A model generated the notes under the pieces. The model saw only the letters and a program-made list of their open reading frames with translations. It ran no database searches and had not been told where the DNA came from. A DNA stretch of 64,000 bases from Strongylocentrotus droebachiensis (Eukaryota > Echinodermata > Echinoidea > Camarodonta > Strongylocentrotidae), in the NCBI GenBank assembly GCA_035222895.1, contig JAVYIG010000173.1, positions 248,001 through 312,000 of the forward strand. Direction: 5' to 3'. Below are positions 1 to 11,699 of the stretch, piece by piece. Positions within the stretch are counted from its first letter, which is position 1; each line of letters begins with the position of its first letter. Position numbers and translations under genes: made by a program.

Positions 1-7
1 ATCAGCA

Positions 8-268
8 TGTAAACAAATTTATGTGTTTACATTATCGCTAAATGCAGTTTTCATTCAAATATGTTCATTCTAGGTTATTCATTCATGTGTTCTTAATTGG
101 GAGATGTAATACGTACGTGGCTTTGTTGTTTTCACAAATTGTTGATGAATTGGACCGCAAAAGTCATCAAAAATTGATCGAAAGGAAAAAAAAATCTTGA
201 TTACATCACCATGTAAACAAAATTATGTGTTTACATATCGCTAAATGCAGGTTTCATTCAATCTGTTA
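8..268. repeat. Two ~60-bp direct repeats, each with a small hairpin
   Basis: catgtaaacaaatttatgtg then tttacattatcgctaaatgc occurs at 6-70 and again at 210-268. Inside, ATGTAAACA and TGTTTACAT are complementary. Confidence 0.6.
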
Positions 269-1065
269 TTGCCATTTGCTAATTTTGAAGAGATATTCAA
301 ACTGTAAAATGTTTCGAAATGTAATTTTTATTTTTAAGTGGGTTTTGATTAGAACTATTATCAACTGTTAACTCTGTTTTCATAATTATTCTTATGATAA
401 TTTAACATGATCTGTTTTTAATGCCAATCATTAAAAAAAAAAAAAAAAATCACACAACGTATTAAAAAAATGATTGTCTACTCGTCCAGAAGCTCACCCT
501 CTCTCTCTTTCTCTCTCTCTCTCCCTGTGCTCCGGCCTCCCTGTCTCTATACATATTTTAGATATTCGTGATGTTGGGATCTTTATTAAATCATTAAGGT
601 CAACGAATAAAGATTTTCTTACGAAATAATTCAATAGAAATTTACAATTTAACGCTTGCCTTCTTCACAATGGTGATGACTTTCACAGATAATTTACTTT
701 AAAGACGTTTTCAAAGTCATTTGAGAGAAAGGTTTCGATAACAAACAAAAAAAAATGTTTTGTCAGATACAGTTTTATTACTCCACATTCGAATACAACG
801 GCAGCCCTGCAACATTTCAGATTAGCGGATGTACATGTACGTGTTTGTCCATTCATCAACACAATAGGGACTTTTAGATTGAGTGGACGAGAACACGACG
901 AACGCCGACTGATCATGCGTGTCAACGTACTTAACTGCCCATGTTGACTACAATTAGAAATCCTTTAGATTGCACTCGATATACATGCATGCAGGAAGTA
1001 ACACTATGAATATCACGGACAAAGAAAGAGGACAACATATACAGTTTCTCATTCCACCCTCAACA
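269..1065 (+). other. Intergenic, nothing recognised
   Basis: AT-rich sequence with a poly-A run near 434-450 and a short CT microsatellite near 500-525. No supported gene. Confidence 0.5.
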
Positions 1066-1173
1066 AAAGAACATCCCTTCACTGCTATTATGTAAAAATG
1101 TGTAGAACAGGTGAATATGCATGTGACACCTGTTTTTCACATTTTACATAATAGCAGGGAAGGGATGTTTCTT
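1066..1173. repeat. 108-bp inverted repeat (hairpin)
   Basis: aagaacatcccttcactgct then attatgtaaaaatgtg pairs with cacattttacataat then agcagggaagggatgtttct. Inner acaggtg and cacctgt also pair. The loop is about 13 nt. Confidence 0.75.
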
Positions 1174-4100
1174 TGTCTACCTGAGGAACTGTATTATGCG
1201 CACGCGGCATACTAGTACCTTGAGCATGTAAAGGCGCTATATAAATATCAATATGTATGTATGTATGTACTAGATTGAGGAAAATCAAGATTGACGCATT
1301 CTCGATCGCCGACTGAGACGACGTAACGCATGCGCATTGCCTTAAATTGACGTCACACGTTGCAGTCAAAGCTGTTGACATGCAAATCTAAAAGTCCCTA
1401 ATCAAAGAAAAGAAAAACTGACGGTGGTGCTTTTGGTATTTACTATAAACAACGCCATACATTGACAGTTGACCTTTTGCGTTGATAGTGCTTTTGAGGA
1501 AGAGTACGAACGAACATAGAATGGTGTTTATGGTACTTGATACATTCGTCCTCGTTTGTCAAGATACACTGTAGTTTGCTGAAATGTGTTAACAAAACGA
1601 CATAACACAATTTTAAATGACGAAAGTTTTAACATTCATCAAATGTTAAGCAACATTTACGAATGATTGATTTGTGGGTATACATAACATGATCTGAAAA
1701 ATGTTCAACCTGAAGCAACTTCCATTACCTCATCCATCAACAATTGAAACTGAAACTGAAAATGAAACCATTGAAATGTACAATCATTACAACCACGCAT
1801 TTCGTAATTCGAATATCATTTGTATGTGATAAACGAAAGACTGGTACATTGCCAATGAATTGATTTTGGGTTGTTTTTACGATTGTGTTAAAAGATGATA
1901 AACCAACTTTAAAGATATAATTACAAATTAATAATAAGCAGTTTTTTTAAAAATATATTAAATGATTGTATTGCTCTTAATAGGACATTATCAAACATTC
2001 CCCTTTTCATTAACGTAATTGGAACATATTATACGAATTATATAAATAATTGTTAATAAACAGTTGCTGTTGAAAAAGGTGACACTTGTCTTAACATAGA
2101 TCATGTATTTATTCATTTATTTATTTATTTGAACATATTTTATCAGATAACAAGATCAGAGAGGACTTGTTTACATCCTGGTCCTGAATATTGAAAGCTT
2201 ACACTAACAAATCAAAATAAATTAATCATATATAATATAGTCAGAATTATTAAAATACTCATGAAGTCATTTAGATGGAGACGACTTGAGTTACCAATGT
2301 GGAAATTGCTTGAATCCATTCTGTAATGATGTGTTCATCCCCTCAATACTTTCACACTCACTCCAAGTAATGCTATGCTTGAGATGCGTATCAGTCAGTG
2401 CAACAATATCCGTCAAGGCATTTGGAAAAGTTTAACATATTTTTGTTTTCTCATTTGCCATCGCTAATGATTTGGTGCTGATGGAAAGAGGTTGGATGGG
2501 AACGGTTGACAGGGGCCGATTCAGGGCCGTCATGAATTACGAAAAAGGGGAGGGGGAATGTTCCTGTCATTTTCTTTCACAGGGTATTAGGTAATCCCGC
2601 CAGCCGTCTGCGTGCTCCCTCATGGGAGGGAAATAGGAATACAAAATAAATCCCGATATTTTTAAGAAACTTCTTTAGAGAATCCCTTCCCCTCTTCAGG
2701 ACTCCCCCCCCCCCCCCCTCCTTCCCCGTCCTCAATACTGAAGGAGCAGCAAACCTCTGGATCCATCCAGGGGGTATCTAATACTTCGTATCCTTGCTCA
2801 TAGTTGATGTATGGGAATTCAATTAAATTGATAAAAAAAGCCCAAACAGTTAGAAGATTTATTTCCATTGGGCCTGTGTGAAACAATGTAAATACATTGT
2901 ATAAACATATTATTTGTAATCTAAAAAGTTACAATGGTACATCAAATGACATATATAAAACATACAAGAAATAACAGGATCAAGATAAATATATTAAAAA
3001 AATAACAATAGAATAGGACTGCCGGGAAAGAATACGTATATTACAAAACTAACCATGAGTGGCTGAACAATGACGTTTTGAAACGCATCCGGAGACTGAC
3101 AGCATTGACAAATGCTAAGAGATTACAAGATATAACTCGTGGCAAGTAGATGATTGCTATAAATATTCCCCCACTGCCGCCATCATTACCACTGCAAACG
3201 TCACTGCATTACCCCCCTTTGCCTCAGTCACACCGCCAGAACCAATCGTAACCAGCGCCATTCGGAGGTAATGTAATATTCCGTTCGGTCTGGTGTTGGT
3301 CTCGTGTGTGTGACAGGTGTATCAGCATCTCTATCCAGAATTACAGTAAAATATTTCTCCGGGTTAATGCCACACTTATCACCAGGCAAAACCGTACAAT
3401 TGGAAAAAGCGTGATGCTGACCGATAAGATAGAAATATGAAACTGTTAAATGGAAAGATGTCTGATACCAAGATTGCTAGGTGAGATGATAGGAAGCTAA
3501 AAGTAACAGTAACATCAGCGTATCCAAACAAGTATAATTTTCAATAATTCTATCTCTCTCTCTTTTTTTCTCTCTCTCTTTCTCTCTCTTTCTCGTCTTC
3601 TCTCTTTCTGTATATGTGTGTGCGCGTGTGGGTGTGCGTTTATTAGCGCGTGCATCCCTCTTTCACTTCTCTTCATATTCTCTCTCTCTCTCTTTCCCCC
3701 ATACTCACACACATACACACCCACGCATACGCGCACACATATTCGCTAGTTGGTTCTACAACTTTCAAATCACACAGAAATAGACAGACAGGGAGGCTAG
3801 ATTACTTTGGCCTCCTCTCTTTAACTATTAACCTAAGTTCAAACTCAACCGTTCCAAAAATGTGAGAAACGGTTATCCAGAGCTAAGGGGACTTAACTAC
3901 AAGTTAGCAACCTTAAGTATTTCAGCATGGTAGCCAAGAAGAGGGGGGAGGGGGAGAAGTGCGGGTTTAGAGCATATCCAGCAGCCTTCCTGCCAATAGA
4001 AATTGTGGGCGAGATAATTAAGAAGATACTATCGGAGATAAACGATAATTTTGTTATTCCATCTAAAGTCGGACATGACAGAGAAGATAACCCTTTTTCA

Positions 4101-4579
4101 CTGACAGACTTTTATAAGTAATGTCCAGGCAAGCAATATGTTCGCTCTGTCTAAAACATGGTATTACTGATTTAGACCCAAGAAGAAGCTTTCCATATTC
4201 TGACTTGTAAGGTTTACTGTGTTACAATGGTCATCTTTTTTTCTTTTTTTCAGCATCACCTGTGCTTGGAAAGGGGAAAGTGAACTCAATTTCCCTTCTA
4301 CCTGTGGATCTCTCCTCCAGGTATAACTGATTGGGAAGTACAGGTGTACTACCACACCGAGTTTCCCAGTTGTCTTTTACTTAGAGAACAGAGGTGTCTT
4401 AACGTGCGTGCATAGCTATAGGGAATCTCTAACATAAATGACTATTGTGACTTCCGTTCACCTGTAATCTAGCCCGCATCTATGGAATAGGGAAAAAGGG
4501 GTGAGGTGGGGGGAGCAATTTGACACACAACGTGGGCTTTAGTCATCCACCTGGCCTGGTTTCAACCCGCATTAATTAT
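1174..4579 (+). other. Intergenic, repeats only
   Basis: Contains a probable minus-strand LINE tail at about 2103-2190 ((ATTT)n followed by ttatcagataacaagatcag), a C tract at 2704-2719, and a CT/CA microsatellite at 3550-3740. No supported gene. Confidence 0.5.
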
Positions 4580-4692
4580 CTTCTTCTTCTCCTCCTCCTC
4601 CTCCTCCTTCTCCCCCTCCTCCTCTTTCTCCTCCTCCTCCTTCTTCTTCTTCTTCTTCTTCTTCTTCTTCTTCTTCTTCTTCTACTTCTTCT
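4580..4692. repeat. (CTT)n/(CTC)n trinucleotide microsatellite
   Basis: About 110 bp of CTT/CTC units. The poly-Leu frame across it is not a gene. Confidence 0.9.
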
Positions 4693-7112
4693 TCCATTTT
4701 GTTCCTTGGGAGTTGGGAAAGATGCGTTTAAGCTTCTGAGTCAACTCGCCTCCTTAATGATCGGTCGACGACTTTATGTTCCCGCTTATAGGTGATCTTT
4801 TCAGAAGACAATATTAATCTAATCATTTTGATCCAACAAAACAGATATTGCTAAACGCTTTGTTATTTCTTGGAATAGAACCCGCTCAGCATAAAAGCTT
4901 ATAATGAATCTCATGTATAAAATGGTCTATTTCTTTGTACGAGTAGGATCATAGATTTTTTTAAATATATTCCACAATTTCCCGGCGCTCACAAACATCT
5001 GTAACCGGCTAACATTATACAAAGAACAAGAAAAACTTAATATTGAAAAATATTTCAAAGAAACAAACTGGAGATACTTTTACTCGGTAATGCAATACAT
5101 TATGTCCGCTGTCAATGTCAAAGGAAAACTTTGAAGATTGGAGATTGCTTATATGCAATCAAGACAAAGTGCTATGCTGTATCCCTCTACACAAATTAAC
5201 TTCTATGTTGTTGAAATTGATTTTGCAAACTTTACTGACAAGTGTTTCTTTTTTTAAAGAAAAAAACGAATGTTTTGTCATGGTCTGGCATCCCTCTATT
5301 TATTCTTAATCAGTGATTTTCTTACACATTTCACTGATTAACACCACGTTCTCTTTTCCAATTCCATAAGCAATGACAAGTATGAAGTTAACAAATACCA
5401 GGAAAGCTGCCAGGGGAAAGCAGAATGATGATTTTGCGATAAGAAATGTCACATTTATGAAATTGAATCAACACTTATATTGATATTGTAAACTACGTTC
5501 AGGACATACGAATCAAAATATTTGAGTAGATGTTTGCTAAAGTAATCAAGAAGGTTTAAAAATCAAGCAAAATATACTTGCGCACTCATCGGGCTGTAAG
5601 ACGTTTGAGTTGTTGGAGATCTGGGCGAAAACAAAACGTGCGAGGAAATCAAGCGTAGATGTTAAAACAGTCTTGCAACAAGTGCTTGAAAAATCATACC
5701 TTAATCTAATGGAACATCATTCTGATTTGGACCACTGAAAAACTCTCGTGGGCGAGTAGATGTCTTTGTTACAGCTCAATTTCTGTGGCGCGTAGGGCTA
5801 AGGTTTCTATTGTACTCACGCGAAATTGAACGAGTGGGGCTACAGTTTCATGGATTAATCAGGTAATGACTGGTCGCGTAATGTAAGAAGAGAAAATCCA
5901 GACATACAAATTGCGCCTTCTTTCGGAACGAATTGTGTTTTGCTAACAATATACTTAATCTAGAAGCTTTTGTGCCGCAGTTTGCCCATAAATAACTTAA
6001 CGTAATCGAATTCCTTTCGTCATAATTCACCCTTTGTGAAGAAACGAGAAAAGTTTGTTTTTGTTTCCTGTCAATCACTTTCGTTATCGATGTCAAAAAT
6101 GTCTAAAATATTGTGTCGGCTAGGTTAGTTACCATTCCATATATAGAACGCAAAAATTGGATGTTGTTTTAAACTTATGCTTTTCTAAACCAATTGTTCA
6201 TTTTAAAAAAAGATAATAATCTGATAAACAGCAAACTGCTTTAAAGCAATTTTATCTTTGTTTGTTAAATCAAAAGAAAACTTTAATATAATTTCGCTTT
6301 TTTAAAACTTTGATAAATTTTTGGGTGTGCACTTCCAGATGTATCCCGTGATACTTTTGTGTCTCCACTGCATCCCCGTGAGTATTGACAATTCAAGCAA
6401 CTAAAGAAATACAACTGGTGACACGGGAGAGATGTTGTTGCCTTTCCTGATTGCGAAAGTTAAGTTTATCTTCGTGTAATCAAGATCTTACGCTCTTCTC
6501 ATTCGATATGAAATGTGCCATACATGGCTTGAAATCTGTATCAGCATGTGCTTCATCTACCTTGCTCAGGTACTATTATCATAGTTCATTTCTTAGAGCA
6601 TTTTCAATTACACGATCCTCCGGGGACGCATATCATGTCTTATTTTGGAATGCATCAAATCTCTGGAAGGTATAGGGTCGAAAGGTTTCGGTTAACATGC
6701 CCGACTTTCAGCAGCTTTCAGCAGATGAGGGCGACTTGTTGTTTGAGGGAAAAAATTGAGGGCAATATTAAAGGTATGGTAGAACAACCTGCATGGAATG
6801 TCTTGATTATTAGAAGACATTTTCTATTCTTTTGATTGTGAACATATTTTCGAAAAGGTTCAAGCAAAGATTTGTCGTTTAATAACAAAGAGAAACGTGG
6901 TCCTTTTGTCTTTCTTTGTTTTGTTTTGCTTATTAAAACACAATTTTAATAGGTTTAATCGGCATCCAGAACTTATATTTGAAATAAATACTCTCATTCT
7001 GTTATTTTTGTTAGTTTCCTGCCTTCATTAAATTTGATTATTTGTGCTTTAAAACGCAGAATCGTTCCAATTGAAACATTAGGATAATGTTACATTTAGA
7101 TTGGGATAATTA
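4693..7112 (+). other. Intergenic, nothing recognised
   Basis: Unique-looking AT-rich sequence. The short frames lack recognisable domains and splice-consistent neighbours. Confidence 0.5.
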
Positions 7113-7321
7113 TGTGACAACATTGAAACCCAATCATCGGCCCTCGTTAATTTGCATTGTATGTACCTAGATTGACCGGTGCGCCCTCCCCCCCCCCCCC
7201 CCCACACAAGTATAATTTTAAATTTAGATTTTTGACAATTATGTGACAGCATTGAAAACCAATCATCGGCCCTCGTTAATTTGCATTGTATGTACCTAGA
7301 TTGACCCGCGCTCTCCCCTCC

Positions 7322-7358
<37 letters not shown>
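7108..7358. repeat. ~117-bp direct duplication with C tracts and a CT microsatellite
   Basis: aattatgtgacaacattgaa through tgtacctagattgacc is repeated at about 7225-7305. Each copy is followed by a C-rich run (7187-7203 and 7318-7331), then (CT)n to 7358. Confidence 0.7.
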
Positions 7359-7364
<6 letters not shown>

Positions 7365-7997
7365 ACAGTTCGTAATCTTGCTCGACATGACAGCGTACAT
7401 CATTGGCCTCTCCAAGTGTCAATCATGAATTGAGATAATAAATTTGTTTGTCTGTCAAGATTTTGTTCCTGCTTTAGTCAAACAATCTATACATTATTGA
7501 TTACTCTTATACACGCTAACACAATATCTAATCAATATAGTATGATTTTTTTTCATTAAACTAATAGTCCTAAGCATTACTTTTGCTTTTATAAAATATC
7601 ATTTTGTATCGATTACGGTGTTAATTTTGGGCTGAAATAGCTGACGCCTGCTAAATTAGCAGGAAAGTCCACAGATAATCAAATTTGCTGAAAAGTGTAA
7701 AAGGTAATCGTGGGATTGTCATATTGGTTGACAGATGCTCCAAAAAAAATCCAAAAAGGAAAAATAAATGCCGTAATTTCTGCAATTTGCCGACAAGGTT
7801 TTTCACCAACGACACTACTAAAACAGAGAAAAGAGGGAGACAATTTTTCCATAAATCTGCATTAGAACGCTGAGGAAAATGCATTTTTTTTTTATTTATT
7901 TATTTATAACACATCTTTAAAAAGAAGGGTAGCCCAATCAGCAAACAAATACTGGTTTTCGTTGAGGCCCTTCATGACACAAACAAGTATATACATT

Positions 7998-8268
7998 TCA
8001 TCAACATATCAAAATATAAATAAATATAGAAAATTACAAAATTCGATTTTAACAAACAAAAAATTGCAAACCAGGTTATAAATAAGGATTTGATTATAAA
8101 GAATAACGAAATGATTAAAATGTATATGATACAAATATAAAAATATAAATAAATATAGAAAGTTACAAAATACGATTTTAACAAACTAAAATTGCAAACC
8201 AGGTTATAAAAAAGGATTTGAACATAGAGAATAACGAAATTAGTAAAATGTATATGATACAAATATGT
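7998..8268. repeat. Two-unit tandem repeat (~127 bp) in the LINE 3' UTR
   Basis: aaatataaataaatatagaa through atgtatatgatacaaatat occurs twice (from about 8012 and 8139) with about 90 percent identity by eye. Confidence 0.7.
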
Positions 8269-8322
8269 AAATGCCATATATATCCTATTGAAGCAAACAG
8301 TAAAAAGTTATTAAAAAAAACA

Positions 8323-8325
<3 letters not shown>

Positions 8326-8357
<32 letters not shown>

Positions 8358-8358
8358 G
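8326..8358. repeat. (CAA)n microsatellite
   Basis: About 11 CAA units within the LINE 3' UTR. Poly-Gln and poly-Cys frames here are artefacts. Confidence 0.9.
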
Positions 8359-8464
8359 CAACATACAACCACAATAACAAACCAACAAGAGAAAACAAGA
8401 AGAAGATATGATAAAATATATAAAAAGAGGAGAAAAGGAAGAGTTATATCATACCATAATCATA

Positions 8465-9991
8465 TTAAAATGTGGATGTCTTTTGCCATTTTGCCAATTC
8501 TTGTTTAAATGGTTTCATATTTTTTATAAATCGAATACGTTCGGGTAATTTATTCCAGTTTGATGGACCTGTGACAAGAAATGACTTCTGATAAAAGGTC
8601 GTACGAACATGTGGCATCCTAATTAGCATCTTATTTGTGCTCCTTGTTGTTCGAGATGATATCGCTTCAATATAAATAAACTTATCACCTAGTACTTCAG
8701 GTGCAGCTTTATGTAAGCATTTATGAATCATGCAACAAGATGCTCTAAAAAACAGATGATCTACTTTCGGCCAGGATAGAATTTCAAACACTTGTTCAGA
8801 TGGGGTTTCCCAGGAAAAACGAGATATCATATATGCTGCCCTCTTATGTAATCTTTCCAGTTTACTATGGTTTGCTTCAGATCTCCCAGACCAAACGGTA
8901 CAACAGTACATTAAATGGGGCACTACAAAAGCCCAGTACAGTTTGTTCAATTGTGCTTTATCAAAATATTGTTTACATCGACGAATAGTTCCTAATTTCT
9001 GTTTCACAGTTAAAGCAATACTTTCGATATGTTTTTTAAAGTCAAGACTGTTATCAATTATAACTCCCAAACATTTATATGTATATACACATTCCAATTG
9101 GCATCTATTTAATTCAATCGACAGCATACTGTTATCTAATGATCTAAGCTTTTGCTTTGATCCTAGCAGCATCGTTTTGGTTTTATCACTATTCAAAATC
9201 AACTTATTTTTATTCAGCCAAGAATTCAGTTCGCCAAGAGCTTTTGTCAGTTTGAGTTCTACCTCTTGCTTAGTTTTTCCACATACAGAAATAGTAGTAT
9301 CATCCGCATACATATAAACAATGCCATTTGAGATGGAACATGGGAGGTCATTAACAAATAGAGTAAAAAGGAGCGGGGCCAGGATGGACCCTTGTGGAAC
9401 TCCCATTGTTATATTTCTAAATGTTGATTTTTCTTTCCCTAATGACACAAATTGTTGGCGATTTTTCAAGTATGATTCAAACCATTTAATTACATGCGGA
9501 GAGCAACCATATTGATGTAATCTATTTAAGAGGAGAGAGTGATTGACTGTATCGAATGCACGTCGGAGATCTATAAAAGCTACACCATTTAAATACCCTT
9601 TGTCTACATTGACTGACCACTGGTTAACCATGCACAATAGGGCTGTTTCACATGAGTGCTTAGGACGAAATCCAAATTGGTTCTTATAAAATAGATTATG
9701 CTGAGACAGATATTCAAAGATATTTAAATAAACTGCCCTTTCAATTATTTTAGATAAAATCGGCAATATAGACACGGGTCTGTAGTTTTTCATTATGGCT
9801 GTATCCCCTCCTTTGGGAATTGGTTGGACTCGGGCTATCTTCCAAGCATCAGGGTATACTGAAGAATGCAAAGATAAATTGAGTATATATACTAAACTTT
9901 CCATTACATGAGGAATATCACAGATATATTTCAGTATTTTAACAGAGAGTTTTAAGGACATTTTGAAAGGGTGATATTTCAGTTTTATCAT
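8465..9991 (-). CDS. LINE reverse transcriptase (508 aa, truncated at N-terminus)
   Basis: Copies LINE RNA into DNA at the insertion site. The frame is uninterrupted over 508 codons. Visible blocks: RPVSILP (71-77), QFGFRPKHSCETAL (105-118), DLRRAFDTVNH (141-151), GVPQGSILAPLLF (197-209) and the catalytic YADD (228-231). The thumb and C-terminal region follows (NKNKLILNSDKTKTM, then HLMYCCTVWSGRS). The apurinic-type endonuclease that full LINE ORF2 proteins carry before the RT is missing, so the annotated Met is only the first Met after truncation. Lack of stops suggests a recent insertion. Confidence 0.85.
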   Translation of the reverse strand: MIKLKYHPFKMSLKLSVKILKYICDIPHVMESLVYILNLSLHSSVYPDAWKIARVQPIPKGGDTAIMKNYRPVSILPILSKIIERAVYLNIFEYLSQHNLFYKNQFGFRPKHSCETALLCMVNQWSVNVDKGYLNGVAFIDLRRAFDTVNHSLLLNRLHQYGCSPHVIKWFESYLKNRQQFVSLGKEKSTFRNITMGVPQGSILAPLLFTLFVNDLPCSISNGIVYMYADDTTISVCGKTKQEVELKLTKALGELNSWLNKNKLILNSDKTKTMLLGSKQKLRSLDNSMLSIELNRCQLECVYTYKCLGVIIDNSLDFKKHIESIALTVKQKLGTIRRCKQYFDKAQLNKLYWAFVVPHLMYCCTVWSGRSEANHSKLERLHKRAAYMISRFSWETPSEQVFEILSWPKVDHLFFRASCCMIHKCLHKAAPEVLGDKFIYIEAISSRTTRSTNKMLIRMPHVRTTFYQKSFLVTGPSNWNKLPERIRFIKNMKPFKQELAKWQKTSTF

Positions 9992-10178
9992 GTAACTCCC
10001 GTATATATTTCATTTTTTGATGTGTCGACACTTCCTTGCATCTCAAGAACCCATTAAATTGAAGATAATGATTTTTTATTTTTTTGTAACTCCCGTATAT
10101 ATTTCATTTTTTGAAGATTCGACACTTCCTTGCATCTCAAGAACCCATTAAATTGAAGATAATGATTTTTTTTTGTTT
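9991..10178. repeat. 94-bp tandem duplication beside the LINE 5' junction
   Basis: Copy 1 starts at 9991 and copy 2 at 10085 (tgtaactcccgtatatattt through aagataatgatttttt), with three or four differences. Copy 1 begins exactly where LINE coding similarity stops. Confidence 0.8.
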
Positions 10179-10179
10179 A

Positions 10180-11311
10180 ATAGAATAACGCTTACCTTTT
10201 CGTCTCCTGAGCCTACAGAGGGTCGATGAAGGTATTACCTACTGGATGATATCAAATATAACAAACTCAAACATTTGTTCAGATCATTTACTGGAGAGTT
10301 TGAAGGTGGAGGATAATTAGAACCCTGGAATAAGGGGTATCTGGGAATCTGGGCATCATTTCACGAAACCGAAACAGTTCGCCGATAACAATTGACCAGC
10401 GTTTCAATAGGATGTCGGTGATTTTGTACTTATGACGGTTTCCACAAACGACTCCCTGCGCTACAGTTAGGTTTGAGCTGTCAGTGCAGACGATCTGTCT
10501 CTACCGATATCTCTTAATTTATTACTCCCAAAACGGTACCGGAACCCGCGTCTAGAGTGAAAGCTTTTATTCCATTCGCTCTTAAATTTGACGAACAAGC
10601 CAACTCCTGGTTTCTGTAATACGCTTGATACGGCGACGCAACATGACGGCATGATAAATTAAATCGAGTCACAATGTATTGGGATGAAGGATGAAATTGA
10701 TGGATGACAGCGGGTAGATTGGCAGAAAGTCTGCTTGAGTATGCAACAAAAAAGAACACTGCTTCCTTACGCGGGAAAGAATTTAAAGTAAAAGGAACAC
10801 TTAATAGATTGTACGCTCCAAAAGATGTAGGTTTAAACAGATGGGATATTGAGTTTTAGGCAAATCGCGAAAGGGGCCTCTGAACTGTCAACCAGGTACT
10901 CTTGATGTGTATCGGACATTGAAGATTAGTTTCGAACGTCAACGACCTCAACAGCCCCCAACCGAGTTTCGTAGAAATATTTACTAATTTAAATTTTCAT
11001 TAGATTGTAGTTTGATATCATTCATTTCATGAGAATCGGGCCAATATAAAGAGCATCTTCTTTTTTGTATGTGATATTTTGAAATACATTTGAGCAAGTC
11101 AGAGTCATGAAGACAAAGCACGAATTTAACTCGCGAAAGGTGTCCTGGGAAAAGTTTAAAGCCTTACTGCAGTTCGAAAAAAAAATATATCTATCTGATG
11201 ACAATATATTTATTTGTATACAAATATCGACTGGTAGGCTATGTAATATGACTTTTTTTAGACCACCAAAGGTTAAACGTGATCACGAGGGAAATCATTA
11301 CTTCCTTACTG
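10180..11311 (+). other. Intergenic, nothing recognised
   Basis: No motif, repeat or coding signal that I can name. Confidence 0.4.
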
Positions 11312-11517
11312 ACAAAGTTGTAATTTAAGCGTTATCGAAGCTATCTGATAGAACAGATACTGGTAGGATGTGTAACATAATAGTAGTAGTAGTAGACTTT
11401 ATTAAACAAGTTATCCAATAAAGTCTACTACTACTACTACTACTACTATTATGTTACACATCCTACCAGTATCTGTTTTATCAGATAGCTTCGATAACGC
11501 TTAAATTACAACTTTGT
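11312..11517. repeat. 206-bp near-perfect palindrome with (TAG)n/(CTA)n near the loop
   Basis: The left arm acaaagttgtaatttaagcg ... aggatgtgtaacataat and the right arm attatgttacacatcct ... cgcttaaattacaactttgt are complementary with one mismatch. The arms differ in the number of TAG units (4 and 6). The loop is about 13 nt. Confidence 0.85.
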
Positions 11518-11543
11518 ATCTGTAAAAGCTATTTAATATTTAA

Positions 11544-11680
11544 AAATATTGACTGCTTTGAGGGGCACATTTAAAACTATGCCTAAGGTACCGCGAGACG
11601 TAGTCGAGGGCCATATAGTGCAGTCTCGTGGTCACCGAGAAGCTATAGTTTTAATCGCGAAAATTCAGCAGTCAATATTT
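11544..11680. repeat. Hairpin element with AATATTGACTGC ends
   Basis: aatattgactgct pairs with agcagtcaatatt, and aaaactat with atagtttt. The core contains gcgagac and gtctcgtggtc. Right flank tttgttttatattccgcatc resembles the right flank of the intron 17 hairpin (tttgttttatatcccacatc). Confidence 0.65.
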
Positions 11681-11699
11681 GTTTTATATTCCGCATCCA

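Larger units (their letters stand above)
7886..9991 (-). mobile_element. 5'-truncated LINE with open reverse transcriptase ORF
   Basis: Transcribed right to left. The ORF at 8465-9991 is followed by a 3' UTR with a (CAA)n run, a ~127-bp tandem repeat and a tail ending ataaataaataaataaaaa at 7886-7912 (minus strand). No endonuclease or ORF1 is present, so the element was truncated at about 9991. It belongs to the CR1/Jockey side of the LINEs by its motifs; the clade is not resolved. Confidence 0.85.

Noticed and set aside
4520-4795. Poly-leucine membrane protein
   Set aside because: The frame runs through a CTT/CTC microsatellite and has no other support. The same holds for the Ser/Leu-rich frames in the GA/CT tracts at 31, 33 and 34 kb and at 61 kb.
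8178-8372. Poly-Cys or poly-Gln small protein
   Set aside because: Produced by the (CAA)n microsatellite in the LINE 3' UTR, read in different frames.
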